A stretch of DNA of 64,000 nt from Entonaema liquescens (lineage: Eukaryota > Ascomycota > Sordariomycetes > Xylariales > Xylariaceae), in the NCBI GenBank assembly GCA_902805475.1, contig CADCSX010000010.1:1354001-1418000 (forward strand). Direction: 5' to 3'. Position 1 is the stretch's first letter. Every line of letters begins with the position of its first letter. Positions 32,992-46,900 of the stretch are shown here, in pieces. A program made the translations under genes and the position numbers. A model generated the notes under the pieces. The model had not been told where the DNA came from, made no database searches, and was given only the letters and a program-made list of their open reading frames with translations.

Positions 32992-34653
32992 TCAACTTTG
33001 TAGTGGCTTATTCATGCCTCCCCATGTTATCGTCTTGATGTTCAAGTACTCGTCGATACCATACTTAGACCCTTCCCGGCCAAATCCGGATTGCTTCACG
33101 CCACCAAAAGGCGAGGCCGTGTCTGAAATTAGGCCTGTGTTAATGCCTACCATTCCCACTTCCAGCGCTTCGGCCACTCTTGTAATCCGCTCTAGATCCC
33201 GAGAGAAGAAATAACCTGCCAGACCGACCTCGGCAGAGTTTGCTAAATCTACTACTTCTTGCTCTGTAGCGAATGGGAATAGACCGGCCACGGGCCCAAA
33301 GGTTTCCTCGCCCGCGATAGCCATGTCCTTGGTCATGCCCGTGATAACGGTAGGTTGATAGAAATTGGCCCCAAATCCGGTAGTTTCTGCCCGCCAACAA
33401 CCACTTTGCCACCCTTCCCTCAGCATCTTTAATGTGAGCTTCTACTTTCGAGATAGCTCGGTCGTGAATCAGAGGGCCGTGGGTAATGCCTTCATCGAAT
33501 CCGTTGCCAACCTTGAACTCCTTGACCTTCTCCGCAAACTTCTGTGCAAACTCGTCGTAAATACCCTTTTGGATGTATATCCTATTGGCGCACACGCAAG
33601 TCTGACCGGATGAGCGGAATTTAGAGGCGATGGCACCTGCAACAGCGGCGTCGACGTCGGCATCGTCAAATACGATGAATGGCGCGTTACCTCCCAGTTC
33701 CATAGACAGGATCTTCAAAGTTGGGGATGCCTGCTTCATGAGGAGTCTTCCTACAGCCGTCGACCCTGTAAACGACACCTTTCGTACGGTTGGATGAGTC
33801 GCCAGCGTCTCTCCAACCTCGGGTGTGTTCTTTAGAGTCGTCACGAAGTTGACCACACCTTTCGGAATTCCAGCCCTGTGTGCTAGCTCAGCTAAGGCCA
33901 GAGCGGTAAATGGAGTCTCTCCCGGCGTCTTAACGACAACTGTGCAACCAGCGGCTAGAGCAGGTCCGAGCTTGCGAGTTACCATGGCGGCGGGGAAGTT
34001 CCAAGGCGTAATCAGACCGCAGACACCGACGGGTTGCTTGATAGTCACAACCCTGTTCCCGGGTACGGTAGCTGGTATCGAATCGCCGTAAATCCTGGGC
34101 GCCTCCTCACTAAACCACTCGAAGAAGCTGGCAGCGTAGGCTACCTCGCCCTTCGCGTCCGCAAACGGCTTTCCGTTTTCCCATGTGATAAGTTTCGCGA
34201 GATCCTCGGAGTTCTCTATTACCAGATCATACCATTTGCGAAGTAACCTAGCCTTCTCGCGGCCAGTTTTTGTCCGGAAACTAGGGAATGCCGCGGCGGC
34301 TGCGGCAATGGCAGTCTCGGTGTCCTTGCCGGTGAATTCAGGACAGGTTCCAATGAGATCTCCCGTGGCTGGGTCATAGACCTCGAAGGTCTTACCCGAC
34401 GCTGCTTTGACCCATTCACCGTTTACATAACAGACATCCGTCTTGAAGAGGGAGAGGTCATTAAGCTGGAGTAGAATCAGTATGAATATTTCTAGTAAAA
34501 GGCAAATAGTTATTCATGCAAACCTACCTTTGGTGCTCTGCTAGATGCTAACCGCGTCATTATAAGTGGTAGGTTTGTTCTTTGAAAGCTCGACCTCACA
34601 GCAAATCGCGATTGAGATGTTACGCTCCTCTGTATGCTCCTTAAGAAACTCAT
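32992..34653 (-). CDS. UGA2: Succinate-semialdehyde dehydrogenase, mitochondrial, apparent frameshifts
   Basis: Last step of the GABA shunt, oxidising succinate semialdehyde to succinate. Exon 1 34653-34528 (MSFLRSIQRSVTSQSRFAVR, a mitochondrial presequence) and exon 2 34465-32992 are joined by a 62-bp intron. Core signatures: VGVCGLITPWNFPAAM, VSFTGSTAVGRLLMKQ, the Glu in MELGGNAPF, the Cys in SSGQTCVCANR, and FGGVKQSGFGREGSKYGID near the end. Two breaks near residue 380: adding one G to a G3 run (plus-strand C 33412-33414) and one to a G4 run (33369-33372) restores GGKVVVGGQKLPDLGANFYQ. The corrected protein has 533 aa, a normal length. Error in the sequence is more likely than loss of the gene. 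Confidence 0.93.
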
Positions 34654-35685
34654 CTTGAGAGGAGGGATATAGTAGTTGATTGAATTCTAAGCTAGCATAA
34701 AGAGACTAGAGAAATTCCAGGAGAAACCAATCGATTTGTAAAGTCATCAGGGGTTATGTTAACTTCAATAATCCCCGATGTTTACGCTTATTCATCGAAA
34801 TGATTCTAAAATTCAATAGATTAAAGACGCTTAAGTGACGTCGGCTTGATAACACTGACGACATCGGCGTTTTAGAGGGGCACTAATCCCTTAGGCACCG
34901 TACCCAGGGGGGGGGGGGGGCTTCATTGTGGGGTACTTGTGCTATACTAAGTGCCTATGTACTAAAAGATAATAGCAATCGCTGAAGATAGGTAGCTTAT
35001 AGTCCTATTTAAGCATGTCCAGCCGAGTTTATAGAACGCCTAGCTTTATCACCTTTCTCACTTACACAATAGCTTATATAATATCGAAACACTTCTCGGC
35101 TGGAACAGTATTAAGCCAAATTATGTAATGAAATATAAGTCTCTAGATTTTATGTTGTTCATTTTACGAGACAACAAGCTAAAGAAGCAAAGAAACCCTC
35201 GGCATGCAACCCATACCATACCCATGTATCCCCCGCATCTCTTACATGATGCACCCCGGGCGAGGATCATCTCCAAGTCGAACTTTCACCTCCAAATAAG
35301 GTAATCATCAAGAGAACCTATACCTATTCGTGAATGGCAAATGGTATCGGCAGAGATATTCCGCCAATCTGCTACCAGGCCAATGGCTACCATTGGCTTT
35401 TGACTGTGACTCGTTCTTAAGTTATACCGATGATGCGACATCCTCGTATAAGTGAGGAGATCCCTATATAAATAAGGAGCTCGGCTTAACGACGGAAATA
35501 AGAGGGTCTCTTTAGAGGATAACATACCCGCTTAGTATTTACATTGATATTATCCATATAGAATATATAAAGCTTAACTTATACCTAGTTAGATATCTCT
35601 AGTGTAAGAGTTTATTTACAAATTCAGCTCATGTCTTAAGATACTTATACATCTAAAGAGGCCAGTGAGGGTGAAGACCAAGTAT
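34654..35685. other. Intergenic, G14 run
   Basis: Divergent spacer of about 1 kb between SSADH and the GH79 gene. A run of 14 G at 34907-34920 is the most striking feature. No gene seen; both promoters should be here. Confidence 0.5.
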
Positions 35686-37541
35686 ATGGACACAACCATG
35701 TATAGTCTTATAATGCTGTTAGTCCAGACAACCCTGTCTATGGCGGAACCCACGATATATTCCGTCGGCAGTATATCAAGCTCTGCAAACGCCATCCAGC
35801 CCTTGGATGGTTTTATAAGCTATTCGATCGAGTTTGCATCATTTCCCGATTTCGCTGGTAAGAACTCTTACCTACACAGTAACCAACTCAACCAGACCCA
35901 AAACTAAGACGTAGAACAGGCAATAAGTCCAACCCCAATGACTACTCAAACAACTTACTAGATAACCTCAAGGCTTTTTCTGGAATAAAGCCGTATATAC
36001 GGGTTGGCGGAAACACGCAAGACTTCGCTATATACAACCCCGAGCTATCCTTTGCTCTTAACGGCACTTGGAACCTCTCAAGGTCTGAGGATTACCCAAC
36101 TACTATCGAGATTGGACCATCGTACTTTGAATCGTACAGCACGTGGCCCGATGTCAAGTTCTCACATGGCTTTAATATGGGCGGGAATCACGACGACAGG
36201 CAATGGGAGACGCTCCTGCAGACTGTGCCACTAGCCTGCAAAGCCTTGGGCAAGGACAAGCTGTACTTGTGGGAATACGGAAATGAGCCTGATCTCTTCG
36301 TTCCTATCGTTAGGACTACTGATTATAACGAATCGGACTACGTAGCAGAGTGGCTGAAGGGGACGAGAGCTATTAGGACTGCACTTGAGGAAAACTGTCC
36401 GGAGCTCCTAGACGACACATACAAGTATCTGGCACCATCGTTCGCCGGCACCACGAACCACTTAAAACAGCCTGAGACCTGGGCCGATGGTATCAATGCA
36501 GACAATAATATCAAGTTCTTCTCTTCCCACAAGTAGGTCCTTTTTTCTTTTTTCCTCTCTTCCATACTCTTACATTATCATCCGCTTAAATCAAATAGCT
36601 ACATATCCGGCGCCGACACTCCAGGCGTCACCTTGCAGAACACACTCCTGAACCACACACGCACAGCCCTCAGTATCGGCATCCACGTCGCCGAGAACGC
36701 AACCATCCAGCCCGGCATCCCGTACATCCTCGGCGAGACCAACTCGCTATACCGCCAGGGCCGGCCCGGCCTATCGAACTCGTTCGGCGCCGCGCTGTGG
36801 GCTATCGACTTCGCGCTTCACAGCGCCGCCGTGGGAATAGGCCGGGTGCATTTCCACATGGGCGTACGTAACCTAACCTACCTATATACAACCTCTAGAT
36901 ACCCACTTACCTACCTGCCTAATTGTCTATCTATCTATCTATCTATATATCTTTCTCCTGTTTTCTCGCTAACACACACGTCCCCGATCTAACAGACCAA
37001 CTACCGCTACGCCTCCTGGCAGCCCATCGCCACCAACAAGACCTCCATCGGCACCAAGCCGCCGTACTACGGGAACATCGCGACCGCCGCGTTCCTCTCC
37101 TCCCCCTCTTCCTCCTCTCTTATCGCGCCCGTCGCTTTATCCGGCGACCCCGCCACAGACGTCGCATACGCCTCCTTCTCACCAACTTCCGGCTCTCTCG
37201 CACGCCTGCTGGTCCTCAACCTGCGCGCGTACAACTACACGCTCAACGGCACAGGGGACGCCGCAGTCCTGAACCCAGCGCCCCGACCGGTGCGCGCGTA
37301 CCGGTTCGCAGGGGTCCCGGCGCTGGCGACGGGAGCGACGGTCAGACGGCTGCATGCGAACGGCAGCGACGCGATCACGGGGATCACGTGGGATGGGTGG
37401 AGCTATAACTACGAGCTGGACGGCGGGAGGCCCGTGAAGCTGGACAACGTGACAGTGGGCGAGAGGGTGGGGGTAGTGGACGGGGTTGTCGAGGTGCAGG
37501 TTCCGGATTCCGAAGCTGTGATTTTGGATTTTGAGGATTGA
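35686..37541 (+). CDS. Secreted glycoside hydrolase family 79 (beta-glucuronidase-like)
   Basis: Exons 35686-35857, 35920-36532, 36599-36863 and 36996-37541 give 531 aa in continuous phase; introns are 62, 66 and 132 bp. Translation may start at 35686 or, 4 codons later, at 35698; either gives a signal peptide (MYSLIMLLVQTTLSMA). GH79 hallmarks: FISYSIEFASFPDFAG, IRVGGNTQDFA, the acid/base Glu180 in EYGNEPD, the nucleophile Glu308 in ILGETNSLY, and a beta-sandwich C-terminal domain ending SEAVILDFED. Intron 2 separates FSSH from NYISGADTPG. Several N-x-S/T sites fit a secreted glycoprotein. GH79 enzymes act on glucuronic-acid side chains of arabinogalactan proteins or related glycans; the exact substrate is not shown here. 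Confidence 0.93.
36929..36950. repeat. CTAT microsatellite in GH79 intron 3
   Basis: About five direct CTAT copies, accounting for part of the unusual length of this intron. Confidence 0.8.
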
Positions 37542-38320
37542 GGGAATTTGAGGAAATTTTTTTTTTTGTTGGGCTTGGTTCACAAGAATTTACGATCTCA
37601 TACCTTATTTGAGATTACGATACGCCCGTATGTAGGCTTAGGTAGTGTAACGATTCGGTTCTGTTCTCTCCCCACGACGGACACGTGCGTAAACGTCATT
37701 ATATCGTACTTGTCATGCGATTAATAGGGGGTTAAATACGCAGCGTGGGCTCTGTATTTTACCCTGAGATCTTGTATACTTGATTCATATATAGAGAGTA
37801 CTTATATATACATCTTTATGTCTATTTCACAGTACTACCTCCCACCGGGGTTGTAACAGCATGAGGTCGCAACGCTGCAACTAGCAGAAGACGAAGTCAG
37901 AGGCACATGATCAGGCTTACTATAGTCATCGAATTTTCAGACTAGAAAGTCTCTTTGACAACGATAAAGGAAATCGCAAGAGATTGACCACATAGGATCA
38001 TATAGTTAGTATACACTATAAGGGAAAAAGGGGGGGTATAGCCTCCTTTTTCTTGGTATCATTCCGCCTTCCGAGTAGTAGGCCTTGCGTCCCAATTTCA
38101 TAATCTACATCGACTCATCCCGACTATATCCTCGAATTACCTTATAGGATGAGTCTCAAATACGCCTCCCCGTCTCACATTATTGACGAAAGTCGTATGG
38201 GTATCTTCTAATAACATCCGCTTCCGGAGCGAGATGAAGAAGTCCACCACTTATTCGGCGCACGGTTGAGTATAGACCGTGTCCCCTCAATATCCCCCTC
38301 CCTAAAGCGACCATATATTT
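37542..38320. other. Convergent intergenic region, no gene seen
   Basis: 3' flanks of two convergent genes. It has a short A/G-rich run near 38022-38036 and nothing protein-like. Confidence 0.5.
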
Positions 38321-39221
38321 TTACGAATATTGATTTCGCAACGGGAGTTTGCGTTCAAGCGTATTGAAAGCCATCGTCCGTGGTGTATACGGAAGCGTAC
38401 CTGTCCTTGGCGTCGGCGGAATGCCGTGCATTTCCCAGCTACCTCCTCGTTTTAGAGCGGCAGGTGAAGTCTCATTGTCCTCCTCGTCTTTTAGGTCGTT
38501 CTTCGGATTTGGTAGCATGGCCCAAATATTCATACCCAGGTTGATCACGTAGATGCCGCTATCGCAGTAATTAGTTAAATGGAATCCCAGGGATACGGGC
38601 GTACTTCGGTTTATACTTACAGCAAAATGCATGCTACGGCAAAAGAACCTTTAGCTAACTTGCAGTAGCCCTGTATTTTCTGGTTTGCTGCCACAGTACA
38701 AGGCTTAGCGATATACCAGGCTACCGGGCTTGGGTGGTCTGGGTCGAGGTAGTCGGGTCCCGCTTGACCACCTATACTCGTCGCGTAGAGTGCTACAAGT
38801 GAGATATTGATGACGAGTGCTAGAATTGGATACCAGACGTGCATAATAAATGCAATGAGCTTTGTGAGGAGGAGGAATAGACTGAGAACGGCTATGGCGA
38901 CTTGGAAATCGGTTAATCTACATGCACAGTCAGCCTTCTGCTCGGATAGATAGGATAGAGCCTTCTCGTCACGTACGTCTGCGACCACACGAGCGGTATT
39001 TTCGGTAACGGCTCGTAGTTGGCGTACGCCCATAGGGTAACGCTAGGACTCGAGTTGAAGCCCAGTTCGCTGCCGGCTCGCCATAGCTTAGTCCGATACA
39101 GATCTGGTTGAGCGAGGGCTGTGACAACTAATGCGCCTACGGTCCCCAGCAGCTCTGGAATCATCATATAGTACATGCCCCTCGTCGACCTCCATTTTCG
39201 ATGTAAAAGTTTATAGCCCAT
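38321..39221 (-). CDS. Four-helix membrane protein, conserved fungal, unknown function
   Basis: Exons 39221-38977, 38917-38621 and 38558-38321 (introns 59 and 62 bp) join in phase to 259 aa. Four hydrophobic helices are visible: around MMIPELLGTVGALVVTALA, then DFQVAIAVLSLFLLLTKLIA, WYPILALVINISLVALYAT, and FAVACILLGIYVINLGMNIW formed across the last splice. The arrangement is like MARVEL-type fungal membrane proteins. The C-terminal 60 residues are polar with Thr-Pro motifs (GIPPTPRTGTLPYTPRT), possible phosphorylation sites. No catalytic motif seen. Splicing is well supported because each junction completes a helix or keeps the frame; function is not known to me. Confidence 0.85.
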
Positions 39222-42200
39222 GATGAAACAGGCCGCGCCACGAAGGATCCTCCAACTGCAGCTCTAAGAGAAGCTGGGCTTTTAGAATCGGTGAAAAAAA
39301 CCAACTTCACGTAAGTCGGCTAAATGCGCAGATTTCGCGAAGCTGGCTGATATCGCGTCGCTGGTAACCAGCAAGCCGTACTAGTATTTTACATCGGAAG
39401 GCCTACGATGGCGATTGTTCGTAGGAATTGAACCTGAATCTTTGTCGTGGGCGAAGAAAACCTACGTCGAAACTCACGAAATAGCTCAAGATTAGGAGGA
39501 GTTTAGTTGACGGTCGGTCGGTCATTTTTAAGGAAGTGGGCGCCAACACCCCCAAATGGTGTCGGGAGGGCGGCTGCAGGTCAATCACAAGTGTGCATGG
39601 TGATATGCTTGTACGGGAAATAGAGGCCAATGAGAGAGGTGACAGCGACGTTGAACAGTTGTAAGCGCCGGCTTGTGGTTCGTCGCTGGGCGCTTCGCCC
39701 TGGCTCACCTTTGGCTTACGATCGTATGCTGCATCAAGATTGGTGGGATACATCACCCACCCCCCAGTTACATGAGCCAATGGCTGTGCGAGACGCCGGC
39801 TGGGCGATGCATCTGATAACTAGGATTCTTATTGGCTTGTGCTCCCAGCTTAGAGTCTCCCTCTCGGGTCTTGGCAGTAGAGACTGTTCCGTTTTGATGA
39901 ATTTCGCGCCCCTAAAGGCTACAGTAACATAGGGGTCCGACCGTCTAGCCACCTTCTGTTGAGGCACTCACTTGATAAGTATCTATCTTTATCAAATACG
40001 GCGTTGATCTGTCCATAACATACGATCATCGGCCATTTATATCTGTAAAATAGCCGTGGTATGATATAAAGCGATGCTTTAACTATGCGATTCTTGCCTT
40101 TAATCGTAAGATAAGTGCTCTTACCGAACACCTCATCATGTTAAGCTAGACGATATATGCGACAAGACGAGCGAAATGAATATCCCCGGTGAAATATTGC
40201 GAGAAGCTAAGGTAGTAATAGTATACCCATTGCTTCGGAGCGTTAGGTAAATGAAGTCGCGATTGGGTTATGAGCCATTACCCAATCATCCTTGAATATG
40301 GAGAGAACTGTAATATTTAATTCTGACTCGTGAGATTATATGGAGAAGTCTGTGAAGAGTCCTAAGCCTGAAAATATTCCTTCACAGATTAAGACTTATC
40401 GCTTAGTTTTGAGGCTGTTCGAATAGTAATTGACGGCCTGAATAATTGCGGAATATAAAAAACCAATGGAATGAAGGATAGGTCGTGATGTTGAGCCGAA
40501 AATAATTCTATTCTAGGTCGAGTATATCGATGCAAGGGACCGGGATCATCTCTCACATTTATCATCTTCATCCTTAAAGGATTCCCGAGATGGCTGGTTG
40601 ATGGCTGGTTGATGGCGTTGAATAGTTGAATCTCGGGTACCCTGATTAGGACATTCACATTGATATTTGAACTGATACTACAGCCTTCGCTTCCTAACAC
40701 CAAGCCAACAAGCCTCATCCCCGAAAATAAGCCGACGTGATGGAGGATCGACGATTGCTGTTGGTTAGCCAGTAAGCTCGGGATTCATGAATGCGTTCCG
40801 AGCTCGTGACTTGCGTAACAAGGACCCTCTAACAAGCCACCAGGCTTGCGACTTTTTGCGATTCAGGCTGGTCTAGACTCACAGATCGACGTGATCCGCC
40901 AATGCATTGCTCACATGGGGTCGGCTCAGTCAGGTTGGATCTTCTCATCACCGTCGTCATCAATATCAGGAACATCAGGGAAGATTCTTCGTTGACGACA
41001 AGCAAGGTCTTTTATACAAGTTCTCATCGGACTAGCGTGGAGAACAATCTACTAGATTGAATCTAGGAGATTGACGATCTGAATCGAGCGGCCACGTTAG
41101 TGCCAGCATAATGATGCAAGATAAATCTGAGAGAACAATTAGATCAGCGTAGGGGTTTAGCTAGGGCACGGGGCACGTGGTGTGAGAAGCACAAGGCTCT
41201 AGCTCTAGCTTTATCTCTAGCTCTACACAATACCGAAGCCCACACTTATGCGTTGAATCTGAAGAGGAAGAGAAAGAAAATAAAAAATAAAAATCAACTC
41301 AAAGGATTGGTGGTTGCCTTGTCACGTTGCCAGTAGATAAATTGCTAATGTAAGCCGACCTAACCACCTGCATGGGGCTCTTTAGACAGGCCACTATGAC
41401 ATAGTTTGCACTTTCCTGAGGGTAAAGAGTTTACGAATGGCCACATGTGCGGTACCTAGCACATGGTACAATAATATCGAAACAATATCGCATCCCGCCC
41501 CTCCACACTAGAGTACATACATTATGGTGGGCGGGGCATAAAGGTCCTGGAGCAACATGAATTGGGGTTAGGAGGGAAGGCTAAAGGTGAATACATGTAA
41601 CTAGGTAGATGTATAACTACCTTATAGTTAAAGTACCTAACCTATATAGATACAGGTACGGATGGAAGGTAGAGACATGTGCTTGTAGCACAAAGGCTCT
41701 TGATCGTTGAAACCTAGGTACAGCCTACAATCTCATGTATTATGTACATGCAGTATAGCGAATCTCTCATGTACCTAACTTAGGGTTTATGACTTACGTC
41801 GTCTTGAACTCAAAAAGGATTTAGGCTTTGATAACCCTACCTTATTTATAAGATTGCTTACATGCGTACCTACCTATATACCTGCTACTATTATATAGAC
41901 AATTAAGTACAATTCGGCCTCTTACTCCATTGCGAAAACCGAGGATCTTGTTTGCCGCATTGATCGGCCAGTGTAAGCCATGCCTGCTACGTAGTAGTAT
42001 GTATGTGTGTATGTATGTCATGATCTATGTGGGGGAAATGGGGAAATGTGTTGTCATTTACATACGTATACGTATATGTATATGTATACGCTACTCGCTT
42101 CGTGTAGATGCGCATCCAGGTAGCACTTCCATATGTGTGTCTCGTCATTTATAGGCATCGTTTATATACTTATAGTATGCCTTCCGCGTCAAGGCGTTAC

Positions 42201-43993
42201 TTATATAGTACACCCGTTTCTTAAAAACCTGGTCATATAAGGTTTTGTACCCGAGCGATAGGGCAATTCCGTGTAACACGACATGTAAGAGTTGTGATAT
42301 ATGTAACTAGAAGTTTCTGGCCTTAATTCGGCTATGTTATACGACGTCGAGTTTAGGTGCCGGTAGGATTGATTGGCTCCGAAATGCGACACCTCGGTAC
42401 TCAGATATACTTATCCAGCAAAGTACACACTACTAGTACGTTAGCTTCCCATAGCTGCATGTACTACTTGACGTAAAATTGTCATCCTGAAATTTTTCTC
42501 TCTTTTTTTTTCTTCTGCATCCTTTTTTAACTTACATATAGACTTACACTAATTTGCATTGGAATAATTCGAATAATGAATGAAGGTATTCCGCCTTTGG
42601 CGATCAACTCTACTTTTGTTTTTCTGAGACGTACGACATAATACAGTAGAATATTATGGCTGCCTGCACGGAATTCTCAGCGGTGGCCGAGTTAAGTTTA
42701 AGTGATCAACAAGCTTCAGCCCCCCTGTCTGGTAGGGGAGATCGTCGGTGATACTTTCCCCAAACCGTCACCCGGACTGCTGGAGTTCCAAGGTCTACTC
42801 GAGGGTCTGGAACGTGAAAATCAATTAGACCCTTGTAATCCCAATTTCTTTCGGATCTGGATTCGACGGTACTTCTCCCACGCGAATGTTTTACCTCAAA
42901 CCACAAACCACAAACCAAAAGAAACCGAACAGGACTCTCTTACCAAACACTCATACACTCATACAACCATACAACCATACAACCGCATAACACAATACAA
43001 CACACACACACACACACACAGAACACGCAGAGACACGACGCAGTAGAAACGCGACCTATACCGAACAATCTTCATCCACGTTGGTCCATCCATGAAAAAA
43101 GAAATACAGTTTCCACGCTGCTACCCTACCAGCAAAAATACCAACCTAACTTACGACTTTGCCGCTACTACTACTGCTACCACTTACCACTTACCACTAC
43201 CATTACCATTACCATTACCACCACTACTACTACATCTAATACTACGATTGATACTACTAATAGTTGCCGACTACTTCACTGGTACATACATACAGTACTA
43301 CTACTAACTCTTATAAAACCCATTAGCTCCGGTCCACGCGAAATCTTTTGTAATAATCTCTTACCTAAGCTCATCATCCCACTGAGGCCACTCAACCCTG
43401 TCGATAGATCCATCTCTATCAGCATCCGGTGCATGTACTCGCATGGTACAGGCTCCATAGACGGCCGAGTACCTAAACCACGCATCACTTCTCCCGCAAT
43501 TCTGATCATCTGCGGTGGGCTGGGCTTTTGCTTGCTTATACCGCTGAAACGTTCTGTCAACTGTGTTTTTTTACGTTCCTCTTTCCTATTCTCTCCTCTT
43601 GTTTACTATATATCTTCGTCAACTGGATTTGCGGAGGGGAAGCTCTCGCATTTATTAGGTAGAGGGAATAGGTGCTTGGAACGGGGAGCATTCTGTGTAG
43701 ACCACAAGCTTCCTTGACTTCTGGTCTAGAACGCGCTGGCTTGGAAAAAAAAATCCGGGATCCTCAATGCTGTATGAGGCCCTTCGGCTCAACTATTCGT
43801 ATCCACATCCCATACTCATCGTCGCCACCTTCCCCTTCTTCCTCCTACTCCTCTACGGGTCTACGCCATCAATGGCCACAGCCCGTCCCTTCTCCACTTC
43901 TCATTTGTTGCTAGTAGGTAATTCGGGACTATTCTCGAGTGAGGAGTTTGACGTTGGCGCCGGCGTCTTATTTCTAAACCGGAATATTTCTCT
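39222..43993. other. Gene-poor 4.8-kb region upstream of the histidine kinase
   Basis: No gene recognised. It contains many copies of short CTAGG/TACCTA units (41.4-41.9 kb), a CA microsatellite at about 43000-43019 and TACCAT repeats at about 43193-43222. Short ORFs (e.g. 42702-43046, 43767-43997) lack recognisable domains; the latter overlaps the kinase start in another frame and may be part of its leader. Long 5' leaders are usual for signalling kinases. Confidence 0.5.
43000..43019. repeat. CA dinucleotide repeat
   Basis: About ten direct CA units in the leader region of the kinase gene. Confidence 0.85.
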
Positions 43994-46900
43994 ATGACTC
44001 TGCAAAGTAATTCGGACAAGCCTAATCTCCCAGCCATCCCGGGCAACCATTCGAACTTCACCTTTGATGATAACAACTGCTCCGAACCAACTTCGCCTGC
44101 CGCTTCCCATACCTCTCGTCCCTTCGCACGAGCGGTGCGGCAACGTCATTGTACGCTCGCTAATGACACCGCTGGCCCTGTAAATCGTATTCTAGAAGAG
44201 TATTCCACCGAAATAGGACATTATGGTTTGACACCTACGGTGCCCCCTAATCAGCAGTCGATTTTAGGGGACCCGACAGTGCGGTCGCCGAACGAGCCAG
44301 GCACGAGATTGAGGGAAAGCAGGGCAAGCAGGGCAAACAGCAGCACCCTAATTCAACAGTCGCATTGCATCCCGTCGACGCGGGGAAAAGGAAAGAGGTT
44401 ATCAGATAACGAACCTGACGACCCGGAAACAAGCCGGCGTGCGCCGAAGAAACCGCGCGCGCGACTTACACCCCCGCGTAAAATCGACCTCGGCCCCTTC
44501 GCAAGGCCCACCGTATTCCCTCCGAAGCTTGTTGATGGTCTCACATCTCCGCTGTTCTTCTCACATAAGCATCGACCACTCATTGCCAGACCTCCAAGCT
44601 TTTCCGGGTCCGAGGGAGCAACCATGTTGAAGAATGTGCATGATGGTGCGGAGGTGACCACCCTGAAGCTTGCCCGGGGCACCGTGCACTCGGCGAGCCC
44701 GGCGAGATCCTCCAGCACGCCGGGCAGTTGGACCTCTATCGAAGCCGGGGGTTTGGTGCGAAGTCCCGAGTCTATGACTGCCACTCCAGGACTACAGGCA
44801 TTACAAGGAATCGGTGTCCTCGAATTGTTAGAACGTGATGATAGACCGACTTTTATCGTTGACAGCTTGAATACGGCCACCAGCAACCCCGATCCTCTCC
44901 CTATAATCTATGCAAATCCAGCTCTTCAAGTCTCCGACTCCATTCGGCACTTGCTTTCCGGGGAATTCCACGACAATGTCGAGGCGCGGGATGAATTTCT
45001 TAATTTCAAGACGTGGGTGAATGCCGGCGGTAACAATACGGATGGGATTGACGTTTTCTTGCCTTCATTTCGCTATGGTGGTTACGGCTGGACTTGCTCA
45101 ACTATAAGGAATAGATTCCGTTTCGTTAGCACGAATACCAGCGCAGCGTCGATCGCGCGAGCCTCTCCCGAACCCCTCTTAGAGCGAGAATCCAGTGTCG
45201 ATTCTCGAGCTCGCGACTTGTCGCCGACTACTCAGGTTAAAACACCAAGTGATATCATATTACCTGATCGAGATTACTTCGGACTCGCTAATCCCATCGA
45301 TTCCGATGTCCAAATGCAGCAAGGCGTAAGTAACGACGGTGAAGCTAATCTGCCCTTATACAGCGATGATGGTCTAACGCCGGAAGCCATCCCTCAGCCT
45401 GCATTGCAGCATTCTTTCGACTGGACCCAAATACCTTTCACTGAGGAACTCCCGGAGCATATAAAATTCACTCGTAATATAGACTGGGCAGCAACGCCTC
45501 TTGGCCCTATCGAAAATTGGTCGTCGGAGTTGCGCTCAATGGCGAATTTAGTCATGGGTAGTCCTAATCCTGCGGCGATGTACTGGGGTCCAGAGTTCAC
45601 TACTATGTACAATGAAGCGTATGTTGCATTGGCAGGAGCAAAACACCCGAAGCTCATGGGTCAACCTTATAAAGACGCTTGGGGCGAGCTCTGGCCAGAT
45701 TTACAACCTATACTGGAAAGTGCCTGGAAGTCCGGCCAAGCGACGATGAAAAACGATGATCGTCTCATTTTACGACGCAATGGTTTCGATGAGGAAACGT
45801 TCTTTTCGTGGTCTATTGTGCCTCTTGTTGGCAGTGACGGTTCCGTTGTTGGGTTATTTAACCCTTCTTTTGAAAATACTCGGCGGAAAGTCGCTGAGAG
45901 GAGAATGATAACATTACGCGACGTGGGAGAGAAGACAGCCTTAGCCCGCGATGTTAAGAGCTTTTGGAGCCGGTTCAACGAAGGCCTCGAGTCTAACGAA
46001 GATGACATACCATTCAGTCTAGTTTATTCAGTCACAGAGGAGTCTGAAAGCGATGTGTCGTCAATGCATTCAGGAAGCTGGGTAAACCCCCCTCTATTGA
46101 TGCTCGAGGCTTCTCTAGGGGTACCTCAAGGTCATCCCTTACTGATTGAATCGCTTAACTTGAGGACGAGTAGCGAAGGGTTTGCTCCATATATGCGGGA
46201 ATCTATGTCGAACGCGGGGCAGCCTATTGTCTTGTCTGCAAGTGACGGCAGCCTCCCTGAAGGGCTCCTGAACGGATTAGCCTGGAGAGGCCCAGGCGAT
46301 GCGTGCAAATCCATTGTTATTTTCCCTGTGCATCCAACTACTGGCAGCGAGAGTGTGGTAGGTTTCATTGTTATGGGTGTTAACCCACGGCGGCCCTACG
46401 ACGAGGATTATAAGCTCTTTATCAACCTATTATCTCGGCAACTCGCGACCTCACTTGCGTCTGTCGTCCTGTTTGAAGAAGAAATACGTCGAGGCCAGAA
46501 AGCGGCGCAAATGGCTGCTGCAGATCGTCAAGAGTTGACCAAGCAGCTACATTTAAGGACGCAAGAAGTTGAAGAAAGCGAACTCAGATTTACAAGAATG
46601 GCCGAATTCGCCCCCGTCGGGATGTTCATCGCTGACCATTTAGGCCATATCACTTATTGCAATGATATGTGGTGGGATATCTCGAGACATAATAGGTCAC
46701 AGGGCGTAGACTCGTGGATGGATAGCGTCAAGGACGAGGACCGGCCTGCTCTAGAATCGATATGGCATTGTCTACTTGCGGATAAGGTTGCAATCACCCA
46801 CGAATTCCGTTTTAAATGCTCCCGGCATGAAGGCGAAACTCTGATCGATACCTGGGTTTTAATGAGCGCATACCCGGAAAAGGATGAGATTGGTGGTATA

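Noticed and set aside
39400..39470. tRNA-like T arm (GGTTCAATTCC) on the minus strand
   Set aside because: The arm does not close properly and no matching acceptor, D or anticodon stems are found.
42676..42900. Sequence TGGCCGAGTTAAG resembling a tRNA-Ser/Leu A box, followed by small hairpins
   Set aside because: No T loop or acceptor pairing at a suitable distance; also no match I recognise to snRNA, RNase P or SRP RNA.
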